DNA from: Thermomonospora echinospora
Lineage (GTDB): Bacteria; Actinomycetota; Actinomycetes; Streptosporangiales; Streptosporangiaceae
Direction of reading: 5' to 3'
DNA: 64,000 bases
NCBI RefSeq assembly: GCF_900108175.1
Contig: NZ_FNVO01000006.1
Coordinates: forward strand, 62,001 to 126,000
How positions within the stretch are numbered: the first letter of the stretch is position 1; every line of letters begins with the position of its first letter. Positions 9,401 to 17,083 of the stretch are shown here, piece after piece. The notes under the pieces are model-generated. The model made no database searches. It had not been told where the DNA came from and saw nothing but the letters and a program-made list of their open reading frames with translations. The position numbers were made by a program, and so were the translations under genes.

Positions 9401-10622
9401 CGGCGTGTTCCCGGCGGGCGTCCGTCAGCACATGCGCGGCCTCGGCGAGCCGCCCGGCAAGGCGTGCGGCTGCGGTCTGCGCTCCCTCGACGAGCTCGGC
9501 CTCCCGATCGGCCACCTGCCGCAGGGACTCGGCGCGTTCGGTCGCCGCCACCGCGTCCTGGTAGGCGCTGCTGTCGATCAGCTCGCGCAGTTCCGCTCGC
9601 CGGTCCCCCAGCAGTTCCCTGCTCTTCCTGAGCTCTCCCTCGGTCACCTTGACGTCGTGACGGGCCGCAGTGAGTTTCTCCTCGGCCCGCCGCCGCTGTT
9701 TGGTGGTGTTGTCGAGGCGGGTGGTCGCCGAGGCCAGTGCGTCGGAGCGGCGCCGCACCACGATCTGTGCCCACCGTCGCCACGGACCGCGGGTGAACCG
9801 TGCCACGGCAGTGGCGGCGGTCTCCATCTGCTCGACGCTACGGCGCAGTTCCTCCAGCCGGTCCCAGCCTTCGGCGAGCTGAGTGACCTCGTTCGCGGCC
9901 AGGCGGGGCAGCGCGTCCCGCAGGGTCCGTTCCAGCTCTCGGGGGTTGAGCCGTTCCCCGAGTTTGGGGCGGCGTAGCTGCTTGAGCAGCTCGGTCAGGT
10001 TGTCGTAACCGGTGGGGTCCAGCTCGAAGAGCTCGGCGGCCAGGTCCGTGCGGTAGCGGGCCGCGTTGTCATAGACACGGACCCCGGCCTCCTTGCGCAG
10101 TTCCTTCTCGTCCAGCGGACCCGCCGCCGGGGCGAGCACCAGATCGGGGCCTGGTCGTCGCGTGGTGAGGAACATCCATCTCTTCACCGGCTCGGTACCG
10201 CTCCCCCTGCGGGCCGAAGCTCCCAGGCCGCAGACCAGATATTCGGGCGTTCCCTCCGCGGTGAGGCGCCCGTACTCGGCCCAGGCGTACCCCAGGCCGT
10301 TGTCGGCCATCGGGCGAGGGTCGTCCTCCTCACCAGTGGGCAGCAGGTTGAACCGCATGGTGCGGTGCTGGGAGCCGAACGGGTCGAGCACCGGGGGCGC
10401 GATCTCTCCGCGCAGCAGAAGCAGCGTGGTGAGTTCCAGCAGCTTGGTCTTGCCGGCGCCGTTGCCCCCGCGCAGTACCAGCCGCCCGTCGGCGTACCAG
10501 AACTCCGCGTCGTCGTACTCCCACAGGTTGACGACACCGACCCGCAGCGGCTGCCAGCGTTCACGTGCCGGTTCGGGTACTCCACCGGTGCGGGCGGCGG
10601 CGAGCCAGGCTTCGGGGTTCAC
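6483..10622 (-). CDS. jetC: Wadjet JetC-like SMC/Rad50-type ATPase (TIGR02680-like), 1379 aa
   Basis: Large SMC-like motor ATPase. Walker A GGNGAGKT is at residues 52-59; the signature SGGE is at about 1251, Walker B (PVWLDEA) at about 1281-1287, and the switch His in ITAHDEW at about 1315. Between the two ATPase halves lie about 1000 residues of heptad-rich coiled coil (many RAEEKL, ERAEQEH, AARTAYE-like runs) with a globular hinge or insert around 650-800. The length agrees with TIGR02680 proteins. Start is GTG 10622, overlapping the jetB stop (GTGA). It should dimerise and, with JetA and JetB, extrude DNA loops on plasmids. The stop overlaps jetD. Confidence 0.92.
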   Translation of the reverse strand: MNPEAWLAAARTGGVPEPARERWQPLRVGVVNLWEYDDAEFWYADGRLVLRGGNGAGKTKLLELTTLLLLRGEIAPPVLDPFGSQHRTMRFNLLPTGEEDDPRPMADNGLGYAWAEYGRLTAEGTPEYLVCGLGASARRGSGTEPVKRWMFLTTRRPGPDLVLAPAAGPLDEKELRKEAGVRVYDNAARYRTDLAAELFELDPTGYDNLTELLKQLRRPKLGERLNPRELERTLRDALPRLAANEVTQLAEGWDRLEELRRSVEQMETAATAVARFTRGPWRRWAQIVVRRRSDALASATTRLDNTTKQRRRAEEKLTAARHDVKVTEGELRKSRELLGDRRAELRELIDSSAYQDAVAATERAESLRQVADREAELVEGAQTAAARLAGRLAEAAHVLTDARREHAEAAEQAAESAEHLRKAADDTGIDAEPFLRGRDLAGLRVAHAARTERLDHLTTLHRVWRDARTRADQLAQILEDRRQAVHGLEGEAQEADDAVRTAAATLEEELTTWSATLRAAPCTERDLLYWQDRIPEAAQSRSSLLTAALHDHLDAARSHLQEQRAEQRSSRTRLTERRTTLEAELERVRHTAEEPPPPPVLWTRRRRPTGDDAVGAPLWACVRPRDGLASEDLDRLEAVLAAAGLLDAWLTPNGDLVTGPDTMITIAPAVARNLTEILGPTPAGGVTADRISAVLRGIGWHPARPPETAEEIWLAADGSWRHGSLTGSAESPQPASYLGATAREQARQRTITRLEGELAQLQAELEANQRLLNDTDETLRRLAQEAEAAPSEAELVRAVAFADATHTQLDRARGKLSVVQKQHADAARERDSAWAQVASYAAEHAFPLEDLGPLRHALGELRVAIDRHNADLKLLGVRQVHVERAEQEHGKAAHDSERADGELADAHKRARHAEIAARTAYEALSTGHQDQLKRRAELDTQATELERKVEDLGERLTELRVAENSAVAVLEKHEQARRTAAAEREAAAAAWWVAADRGLVAPLGVAVPDSRAVEATLDAARTVRREIEVAADAVDQDKAWRRCFAELQKLRQVLLPNRDGTVREEEDGDLPRVVILADQSAGWVPPETADGTLAAQVLAQRERFDAEQQQVLSRLLGSAFIEHLKERLDYTESVFTRINDRLAKHPTRQGHTLRLEWQADPSDIDAGRVIEALRQGYEHMAPARQDMIREFLRRKVEQAREDALSEGVADWQDHLARALDYRSWLRIQLRYKPGPAGRWRPFDAARHGSKSGGEKVVLLSQPLFAAAVVAYDAAGPHAPRPVWLDEAMTGVDTEVKASFMGLTVELDLDVMITAHDEWCRYATVPAAAVYDLARQKHLPGVDALPHLWCGGEWVVLEETQAIRPTSTDSLQEEGTLFAS

Positions 10623-11761
10623 TCTTCTCCTTCGATCCGCTGCTGTGCGGCGCGTACCTCGGGATCGCGGAAACGGGCGGCGGGCGGCATCACCCGCCAG
10701 GCGTCCATCTCGGGGCGCAGGAGGTCCAACTCGGCGAGGATGATGATCGCGGCGTCGGCGAGCCGGCCCGGGTCCTCTTTGAACGCCGTGGTCATGGCCT
10801 TCGGATGGCAGGCCACCACTTCGGCTGCCGCACCGGCGATCTGCGAGACGTCGACGATCCTTCCTGCCGCTTCCCCGCCGGTCCCGGAGCGGAGCAGGTG
10901 GTCGAGGATCATGAGGGCGCCGAAGTGGTCGGCCTTCACCCGCGGGAACGGCCGGTCCGTGCCAGTGTCGCCGTCCGGGATGAGCGCGATGCCTTCTCGG
11001 CGCTGCTCGGCCGCCCAGCCGGTCATCTCCTGGCACCAGCCGAGAATGCGTGACCGTTGTGAGGTCAGGTAGGCGCGTTCCGGCTCGGTCAGGTCCTCCA
11101 TCAGACAGACCGGCAGCTCCAGCAGCCGTCTCATGATCGTGAAGCGCCGGTGGTCCTCGACCGTGGGGGCTGCGGTCCGCCGGCCGACCGCGGCCGCAAG
11201 GCTCTCCGGGTCGATCAGGCGCAGCAGCAGCTCACGCCGTACCTGGTAGGCCCCGCCGATCTCGTCTTCGCGACGAGCCCAGCCGGTGAGCATCTCCTCC
11301 CCCGCACGGCCCGTGGGGGCGAGGACGCCGAGCTCGACCAGCAGGTCGATCGCCTTGACGAACAGCTGTCGTTCGGCGAACTTGTCCGGTTCGTAGGGCG
11401 CGACCGGTGCCTCTTCTCGAGCGGCGAGGGCTCGGACACGGTCCGACAGTTCCTGCACCGTGGTGAGGTCGTCGGTGTCCTCGGCACAGGCTGCGGCGAG
11501 CAACGCCAGCACCAGGCTGCGCCGGGGTGGGCCGTGCAGGCGAGGTGGCGCGATGACCGAGCTGTCCAGCGGAAGCCGGTACAACCGTGCGGCTTCCCCG
11601 GACATGACGAGCCGATATCCGAGCCGGTCGGCGAACCATTCGGTGAGCACTGGTCGGTGCTTGCGCACCACCGGCCACAGCAGGGAGCCTCGGCCGATCA
11701 CCGGTTGCGCGAGCAGCCCGGTGAACGCCTGCCGTCGCTCGTCCAGATGCTGCCGGGTCAT
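10619..11761 (-). CDS. jetB: Wadjet JetB-like protein (DUF2398, TIGR02678-like), 380 aa
   Basis: Second gene of the defence operon, start ATG 11761 overlapping the jetA stop by 4 bases (ATGA). By position and length it matches the DUF2398 family, which takes the place of the MukE/JetB-type winged-helix subunit in this branch of Wadjet. A helical N-terminus (DERRQAFTGLLAQPVI) is followed by a mixed domain and a conserved-looking segment around ERAYLTSQRS. It has no enzymatic motif and presumably bridges the kleisin-like JetA and the JetC heads. Assignment comes from operon context plus the family gene order known for TIGR02677-TIGR02680. Confidence 0.85.
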   Translation of the reverse strand: MTRQHLDERRQAFTGLLAQPVIGRGSLLWPVVRKHRPVLTEWFADRLGYRLVMSGEAARLYRLPLDSSVIAPPRLHGPPRRSLVLALLAAACAEDTDDLTTVQELSDRVRALAAREEAPVAPYEPDKFAERQLFVKAIDLLVELGVLAPTGRAGEEMLTGWARREDEIGGAYQVRRELLLRLIDPESLAAAVGRRTAAPTVEDHRRFTIMRRLLELPVCLMEDLTEPERAYLTSQRSRILGWCQEMTGWAAEQRREGIALIPDGDTGTDRPFPRVKADHFGALMILDHLLRSGTGGEAAGRIVDVSQIAGAAAEVVACHPKAMTTAFKEDPGRLADAAIIILAELDLLRPEMDAWRVMPPAARFRDPEVRAAQQRIEGEE

Positions 11762-13287
11762 GAGGCGGGCTGAAGTTCGAACATCCAGTCCACGGTGACC
11801 AGGCGTCCGTCGGGGCCGATCAGTGTGGCCACGTCTGCCGGGTCGGCGGGATCACCGAGCCGCACCCGCCATCGTCCGTCCTGGGTGATGGCCTCATGGC
11901 CGGGGCCGGAACGGCGGGCGGCCGCGATGAGCTCCAGCAGGAGGTCCAGCTCGGCTCCGTCCAAGCGGGGCCACTGCGACAGGCGGGTCCCTGAGCGCCG
12001 GCGCAGTGCCGCCTCGGCGGCGGCACGGGCGGCGGCGAGTTTCGCGCGCTCACGGCGGGCGGCGTCTCGGCCGGCCGCATAGTCGGCCCGGCGCGGCCGT
12101 CTACCCACCATCGCGCGGTGCCCTTGTTCGCGGAACTTGGCCGGGACTGGAGCAGGAGGGGCGCTCTCCCAGGTTTCGGTGTCGTCTTCCAAGGACTCGG
12201 CAGGCACGAGCAGGTGCCGGGCGGAGAAGACCCCCAAAGCGGTGTCCCAGAGCCTCCAGGCCGTCGTCTCGTCCGGCGCGCGCTCGATCACCGCGGCCAA
12301 CTCCAGCAGTTCGGCCCGGCGGGTCACCACACCCCCGGCCTCCATCAGGAAGTGCGTGTTGCGCGCCCACGGGCTGATCACATCACGGAGTTGCCGCCGC
12401 AGCCTTCGGGCTTGTGCCTGGGGACCGCAGAACCATGTCTGCAACGCGTGCCAGGTCTGTTCCCAGCGTTCGGCCTGTGCCTGCACCATCTCCTCGTCGG
12501 GGTGCTCGGCCAGTGCTCCACGAGCGCAGGCACGCCATGCCCCGCTCGACGGGGTCCGTGTGACCATGTCGGCGATGCGTGGGCTGTAGACATCGACCTG
12601 CTCTCCCCACATGGCGATGTAAGCCCGCAGGGTGCGGCCCACCTGTTCCTGCTTGGCCTCGTCCGGTGTTCCCGACAGATTGTGCGCCAGCGTCCGCTGC
12701 CATGACCGCGCGGCTCGCGCCATCGCGTGATGCAGCGCGATGACCTGTTGGAATTCACTTGCCGCAGCCGGGTACCGTTCCTCGGCCATCGCTTCGGTGA
12801 AAGCCTTGAGCCGGTCGTGGATCGCTCGTGGAGCGAGCGTGAGATCGGCGGCCTCGTCATCGGCGTCGTCGGTCTCCGCCCAGAACGCGTGCAGCCGGGC
12901 CGCCAGCGGGGTGAGCTGGTAACGATCACGGCGACGCAGGAAGTCCTCGCCGGTGCGGGCCGGTTCCTGCCAGCGGGTGACGACCTTCCAGGCGACCAGC
13001 CGGCCCAGCCTGGCCTCCAACGCGAAGTTCGAGCCCTCCAACAGCCGCTCGGCGGTGTCCGTTCCCGCCAGCGCACGCACTCGTTCGGTCACCGCGTGCG
13101 CCACCTTGTCGTAGGACATCCCGGTCAGGTTCGTGTCCATGGCCGCCAGCAGCACGTCCACGATGACCCGGTACTGGGCCGCATACCGCGACACCAGATA
13201 GGCCGGGACCATGACCTGGCCGGGCAGCGCCCCCGCCCACAGATCCGGGCCCTCCCCCTGCTCCTCGGGCAGCTCAGCCTCGTCCAT
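11758..13287 (-). CDS. jetA: Wadjet JetA-like protein (DUF2397, TIGR02677-like), 509 aa
   Basis: First gene of the jetABCD operon (ATG 13287). Length and content fit TIGR02677/DUF2397, the kleisin-like partner of the JetC ATPase. The sequence starts with an acidic leader, then a winged-helix-like segment (YRVIVDVLLAAMDTNLTGMSYDKVA), a long helical middle, an Arg/Ala-rich helix near 405-440 (RADYAAGRDAARRERAKLAAARA) and a small C-terminal beta domain (WRVRLGDP...GRLVTVDWMFEL). The four genes overlap by 4, 4 and 11 bases, so expression should be strictly coordinated. This SMC-JetD branch differs from type I (DUF3375/DUF4194); I believe it is classed as Wadjet type II or III. Confidence 0.87.
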   Translation of the reverse strand: MDEAELPEEQGEGPDLWAGALPGQVMVPAYLVSRYAAQYRVIVDVLLAAMDTNLTGMSYDKVAHAVTERVRALAGTDTAERLLEGSNFALEARLGRLVAWKVVTRWQEPARTGEDFLRRRDRYQLTPLAARLHAFWAETDDADDEAADLTLAPRAIHDRLKAFTEAMAEERYPAAASEFQQVIALHHAMARAARSWQRTLAHNLSGTPDEAKQEQVGRTLRAYIAMWGEQVDVYSPRIADMVTRTPSSGAWRACARGALAEHPDEEMVQAQAERWEQTWHALQTWFCGPQAQARRLRRQLRDVISPWARNTHFLMEAGGVVTRRAELLELAAVIERAPDETTAWRLWDTALGVFSARHLLVPAESLEDDTETWESAPPAPVPAKFREQGHRAMVGRRPRRADYAAGRDAARRERAKLAAARAAAEAALRRRSGTRLSQWPRLDGAELDLLLELIAAARRSGPGHEAITQDGRWRVRLGDPADPADVATLIGPDGRLVTVDWMFELQPAS

Positions 13288-13697
13288 GGCATCCCATTCT
13301 CAGGGAGATCTCGCGCACTCGGCGGGGCTTCCCGAATCGCGCCGGCCATATCACTGACCTGTTCCGGCCAGCACCTTCAGCGGCTCTCTCAAGGCGGCTA
13401 TTCTGGAGTCGGAGTATGTCTTGATTACCTGATCGTAGGCGGCGTCGACGCTGCGTACGGTGCGTTCCTTGGGTTGTCGACCTGCAGGAATCACTCCATC
13501 GTGCAGGCCGGACAAGCGCCGATGCCGTCGGCTGACCGAATACCGCCGATGTCCGGGCGCAGGGAGCCTCCGGCGGGAGAGTACCCATCGCTCCATCGGC
13601 ATCCACAGCCGTCATCAGCCACCACACGAGCCCCAAAAATGTCACCCACTGGTGAGATAATGGATGGGTCCATGCAGTCGGCCGAGGAGTTCCGCCT
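13288..13697. other. Divergent control region of jetABCD, with a decayed ORF
   Basis: This 410-bp region lies between jetA (minus) and the HARP/Gre-like gene (plus) and must carry their promoters. A minus-strand frame ending at 13351 contains an orderly peptide (VDAAYDQVIKTYSDSRI, then an AALREPLKVLAGTGQ ending) that looks like the tail of a former gene; its N-terminal part is low complexity. A GATAAT hexamer at 13656-13661 could be a -10 box for the plus-strand gene, without a convincing -35. Confidence 0.4.
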
Positions 13698-14348
13698 ATG
13701 CCCCACCGGCACGCGATTGACCTGATCAATGATGAGATCCTGATCTACTTCCCGTACAACCGGGAGAACAACCGCGCGCTACGTGAATACACCCAGCCCA
13801 TCAACCTGCATTGGGACAGATCACGGCGGGCCTACTGCCTGGATGCGGCCGAGGCCGACTCGCCCGAGGTCTGTGACATCTTGCGCGGCTTCGCCAGCCG
13901 CAGAGGTCTGCGCTTCAACCGGGCCGCCGCCGCCCGACTCGGCGCCTTTGTCACCCGCAGCACCGGCGAGCGGATCCGCGCTGAAATCCGCGCGATCGAC
14001 CACCTGCTCACCGTCCAGACGATGCCCAACCCGGCCGCCGACGGCCAGGATGAACTCCACGACAGACTCCACGCCCGCCGTCGTGCGCTGACCGCCATCC
14101 TGACCTGGCCGGCCTTCCCCCGCCGCCCCGAAGGCTGCGACATCGCCTCCCCCGGATGTCTCTTCCATCTCCGCTATGACGATGGCGAGGAAGAGACTCG
14201 GGTCCTCGCGGTGACCGAGATCGAGGGCTACGACAACATTCCACCGCACCGCCCGCTCGGGAAGACCCTCGGCACCGCCCGTATCGGTGACCGCATCCCT
14301 CTCGGCAGGGGCCGCGCTTCCTTCACCGTCCTCGACATCACCGACTGA
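13698..14348 (+). CDS. HARP-like N-terminal domain joined to a GreA/GreB-like C-terminal half, 216 aa
   Basis: Start ATG 13698 with GAGGAG upstream. Residues about 10-70 (EILIYFPYN..., LHWDRSRRAYCL, ILRGFASRRGLRF) resemble the HARP-type domain (hydrophobic-FPY-N, then W-D-x-R-x-W/Y), known as a DNA-structure-binding module in SMARCAL1-like helicases. Residues about 85-135 form two helices joined by a short turn. Residues about 145-215 resemble the Gre-factor C-terminal domain: an EEETRVLAVTEIEG strand pair, then PLGKTLGTARIGDRI, matching the SPLGxALxGxxxGD motif. Gre proteins bind RNA polymerase at the secondary channel. It starts 410 bp from, and divergent to, the Wadjet operon. The combination is unusual to me; function unknown. 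Confidence 0.65.
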   Translation: MPHRHAIDLINDEILIYFPYNRENNRALREYTQPINLHWDRSRRAYCLDAAEADSPEVCDILRGFASRRGLRFNRAAAARLGAFVTRSTGERIRAEIRAIDHLLTVQTMPNPAADGQDELHDRLHARRRALTAILTWPAFPRRPEGCDIASPGCLFHLRYDDGEEETRVLAVTEIEGYDNIPPHRPLGKTLGTARIGDRIPLGRGRASFTVLDITD

Positions 14349-14357
14349 TCCGCGCAC

Positions 14358-14396
14358 CCCGCATTTCCGCTGTCACCAGGACGGCGGAAATGCGGG
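14358..14396 (+). terminator. Hairpin terminator after the HARP/Gre-like gene
   Basis: Perfect 13-bp inverted repeat (CCCGCATTTCCGC / GCGGAAATGCGGG) with a 13-base loop, 10 bases after the stop codon. There is no T-tract, as is usual for actinomycete terminators. Confidence 0.75.
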
Positions 14397-14629
14397 AATG
14401 AGATCCCCGGGCGACAGCATCGGCAGTGTCATCAAGTCGCTACGTCAAGTGACCCGAGTTGGGCGGACACTGCGGTCCGCCACCCGGAGTCGCTTCACTT
14501 TCTGGGCTCGCAGAGATGGGGGGACCGCCACTGCCTCGGCGTGACGTCAGCGGATCGCAGGGCCGGGATCACCGGTGGCTTCGTGCGCATCTGGGGCCCT
14601 GTGATCAGTTCGGGCCGTATCTTGGTGCC

Positions 14630-15430
14630 ATGGAGGACGCGGAGAAGCCGAGGCTTCTGGTCAATCGGTGGGCCGATGCGGTGGGCCCGGGCGGCGGAAC
14701 CGATCGTGACTTTTGTGCATGCCTTGACCCGCGGGCCGGGCGGAGGCAAAACCCTGTCCGCTTCCATGGTGAGCGTCAGGACACCTCGGCGCCGGGGTGG
14801 CGGCGGCTGCTGGAGTTGATCGAGGAGGCGGCCGACGACGGGCGCGAGGTCTTCCAGCCGTTGACAGAGTTGAGCCCGGAAGAGCGGCGACAGATCATCA
14901 CGTTGCCACCGACCATCGCCAAGCTGACCGCGGTCAAGCATCTGGTGCTGTACGGCAGCAACCTGGTGCGAGTGCCTCCACAGATCGGGGCGATGACCAG
15001 CCTGGAGGAGTTCAGCCCCTACACCTCGCACCGCCTGCACTGGTTCCCCTATGAGCTCACCAGGTGCCCGAAGCTGGTTCGCAGCACGGTCAGCACCCGT
15101 TCGCTGTACGGCAACTTCAAATTCCGCCCGCCGTTCCCCCGCCTCCAGCCGGGACCGGCCACCCTCGACGGCCTCGACCACACCGACCTCGACCCCGGCG
15201 TCCGGGGAGCCACGGCCATCCACAAGTGCAGCGTGTGCGACCAGCCCATCGGCCCTAGCGGAGTCCACCAGGTGTGGATCTCCCTGCGGGTCGCAACCGA
15301 TGTCCTGCCGCTGCTGGTCAACGCCTGCTCATCGGCATGCGTGCAAGCGCTCCCCCAGCCCGCCGACGGCTATGTCCCCGCACCGCACACCGGCGGCTCC
15401 GAGATCGTCCAGCCCGATCCGAGGTGGTGA
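14630..15430 (+). CDS. Leucine-rich-repeat-like protein with C-terminal Cys cluster, 266 aa
   Basis: Conserved actinomycete protein of unknown role. After a poorly conserved N-terminus it contains WRRLLELIEEAADDGREVF, then LSPEERRQIITLPPTIAKL and an LRR-like repeat (TAVKHLVLYGSNLVRVPPQ, IGAMTSLEEFSPYTS). The C-terminal third has a CxxC (KCSVCDQPI) and further Cys residues (NACSSACVQA), which probably form a zinc site. Cytoplasmic by sequence. Start is ATG 14630; the frame is open further upstream but without plausible content. LRR segments suggest protein binding. It lies inside the repeat-bracketed island, followed by the damaged DUF397 copy. Confidence 0.75.
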   Translation: MEDAEKPRLLVNRWADAVGPGGGTDRDFCACLDPRAGRRQNPVRFHGERQDTSAPGWRRLLELIEEAADDGREVFQPLTELSPEERRQIITLPPTIAKLTAVKHLVLYGSNLVRVPPQIGAMTSLEEFSPYTSHRLHWFPYELTRCPKLVRSTVSTRSLYGNFKFRPPFPRLQPGPATLDGLDHTDLDPGVRGATAIHKCSVCDQPIGPSGVHQVWISLRVATDVLPLLVNACSSACVQALPQPADGYVPAPHTGGSEIVQPDPRW

Positions 15431-15499
15431 CCCCTGCGGCGATCCGCCGGTCTTCGTCGGCGACGCCCAGAAGGTGACCACCACGCCGTCCACGTTGCG

Positions 15500-15805
15500 G
15501 TGGCGATCCCTGGACTTGAGAACCCTGTCGTGGACCGCATCGGCGCCATGCCCCTGCTCTGGATGGACGTCTCTGACCGCGCACAGCGCAGGTCCATCCA
15601 GAACAAGCCGGCTGACGTCGGGACTGTCCGGAAGACCCGGGGCACCTCACCCGACGGTGACTGCGTTGAAGTGGGCATCTCCCACATGGGCGCGATCGGA
15701 GTACGTGACACCAAGCAGAACGGCGCAGGTCCCGCCCTAGAGTTCACCCGCCCGGAGTGGGCCGCGTTCCTATCGACCATCCGCTCCGCCGACCCCAGGC
15801 GATGA
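15500..15805 (+). pseudogene. Truncated DUF397 gene (repeat copy B) in a chimeric frame
   Basis: The last 50 codons match the DUF397 protein at 2484-2684 (GDCVEVGISHMGAIGVRD..., FTRPEWAAFL, SADPRR ending), but the WRKSSHS start of the family is missing. It is replaced by an unrelated upstream frame (VDRIGAMPLLWMD...), so the open frame is a chance fusion. There is no WhiJ-type partner gene upstream. Roughly half of the base changes relative to copy A are silent. I regard it as a 5'-truncated duplicate. Confidence 0.75.
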
Positions 15806-15873
15806 GCACGGCCGAGCGCGAGAGATGCGGGCTCACCATCAGGCTCGGCTGAGCCCGCAACCTCACACCGGCC
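15649..15873 (+). repeat. Direct repeat copy B (right end of the island)
   Basis: Gapless match to 2528-2752, in the same orientation, including 68 bases beyond the DUF397 stop. Homology begins abruptly at 15649 within the DUF397 gene, so the breakpoint of the duplication lies there. Confidence 0.85.
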
Positions 15874-16925
15874 TCACCACACCGCCCCCACGAGGGCCAC
15901 TACTGCTGGATCCGCTCCGGTCAGGACGGCTCGGATGTGCGTCGAGGAGTTGGTGCATCCAGGGAGTGGGGAAGGCGGGTGCGGCTCCGGCTGCTTCGAC
16001 CACTTGCAGGTCGTCGTCGGTGAGCAGTGCGGGCAGGCAGGAGACCGGCAGGTTGCGATGCTCGGCCGCGGCGCGGCGAACGTGCGGGGCGGGGTCTACG
16101 GCCAGCACGCTGACGAGTGTGGCCGGCAGGTCGTCGTTTTTGAGGGCCAGGTGCCGGATACTCGGCTCGTCCGATTCGGCCAGCCGTAGAAATGCCTGCG
16201 GTGGGAAGTTCGGGTGCTCCACGAGCAGGGGACTGACCGAGAAGTCTTCGCCATGCTCACAGACCAGCCGTTCTAGTTCCTCGCCCGGCACGGTGGTGCT
16301 GCTCCTGGCGGCGATCCACCGGCTCCGGATCGTTCGCCAGTTGTTCCAGCAGGTCGACCGGGATCTCACAACCCGACTTCACCAGCTCCCGGACGACACA
16401 CGACGCGGCACGGTCGCTCGCACCTCAGGATCGGGATGCGCGGCCAGCCGCCGGCGAACGGCCGTCGGAAGGTGAGTGTTGCAGCCGAGGTAACGCGACC
16501 TCCACGTCCTCCGACCCCAGCAACTCCCCCGCCAGCGCCTCGGTGATGTCCGCACGGCGCGACGCGACCGCACAAGCCGCCGAGGAGTGGATCAGCCGGA
16601 GCAACACCTTCTCGGGAACCGAAGGGTTACGCGCCAGCCCGGCAAGGACCCGGCGACCACGCCGCTCGTCCAAAGGTGGAAGCCCCATAACGCAGAAGGC
16701 TATCCACGCCGCCACGCATCCACTCCGGAACGCGCTGGTCTGGGGCGACAGGCCGAGGACGGCGCAGCGGAACAGCATCAAAAGCTCCTGGCTGGGCGCC
16801 TCTCTTTGGTCGGCTGAGGTGCTCTGGAGGCGTAGTTCCCGCCGATCACCCACCGGGGCTGAGCGACCAAGTCCTCCTGCAGGGTGGCGAACTCGTCCTT
16901 GGGCAGGCCCCTGGCCGGTGCTCAC
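15863..16925 (-). pseudogene. Leucine-rich-variant / HEAT-like repeat protein gene, multiply frameshifted
   Basis: Three minus-strand frames in a row each carry pieces of one repeat protein: LAGLARNPSVPEKVLLRLI near 16640-16580, then LPTAVRRRLAAHPDPEVRATV near 16480-16410, then LLVEHPNFPPQAFLRLAES and HVRRAAAEHRNLPVSCLPAL near 16240-16020. Each piece is a typical leucine-rich-variant repeat (NPxxPxxVLxRL, HPDPxVRxxVA). At least two frameshifts separate them, so no functional protein is expected. Such proteins are usually cytoplasmic binding scaffolds. The 3' end overlaps repeat copy B by 11 bases, so the gene was probably damaged when the island boundary formed. Confidence 0.7.
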
Positions 16926-17083
16926 ACCGGTGATTTCCCTGATTCCCGCTTCCGAGGTTCCCGCTTAAATCGGCATAGGCCGATTCTGAAACGATCTGCG
17001 GTGATCGGGAGCAGGCGCAACTCCCGCAGCCGACACGACGGTGCGCCGACACGTTCGATCGGCGCGGCCAGAAGGGATCCGAC

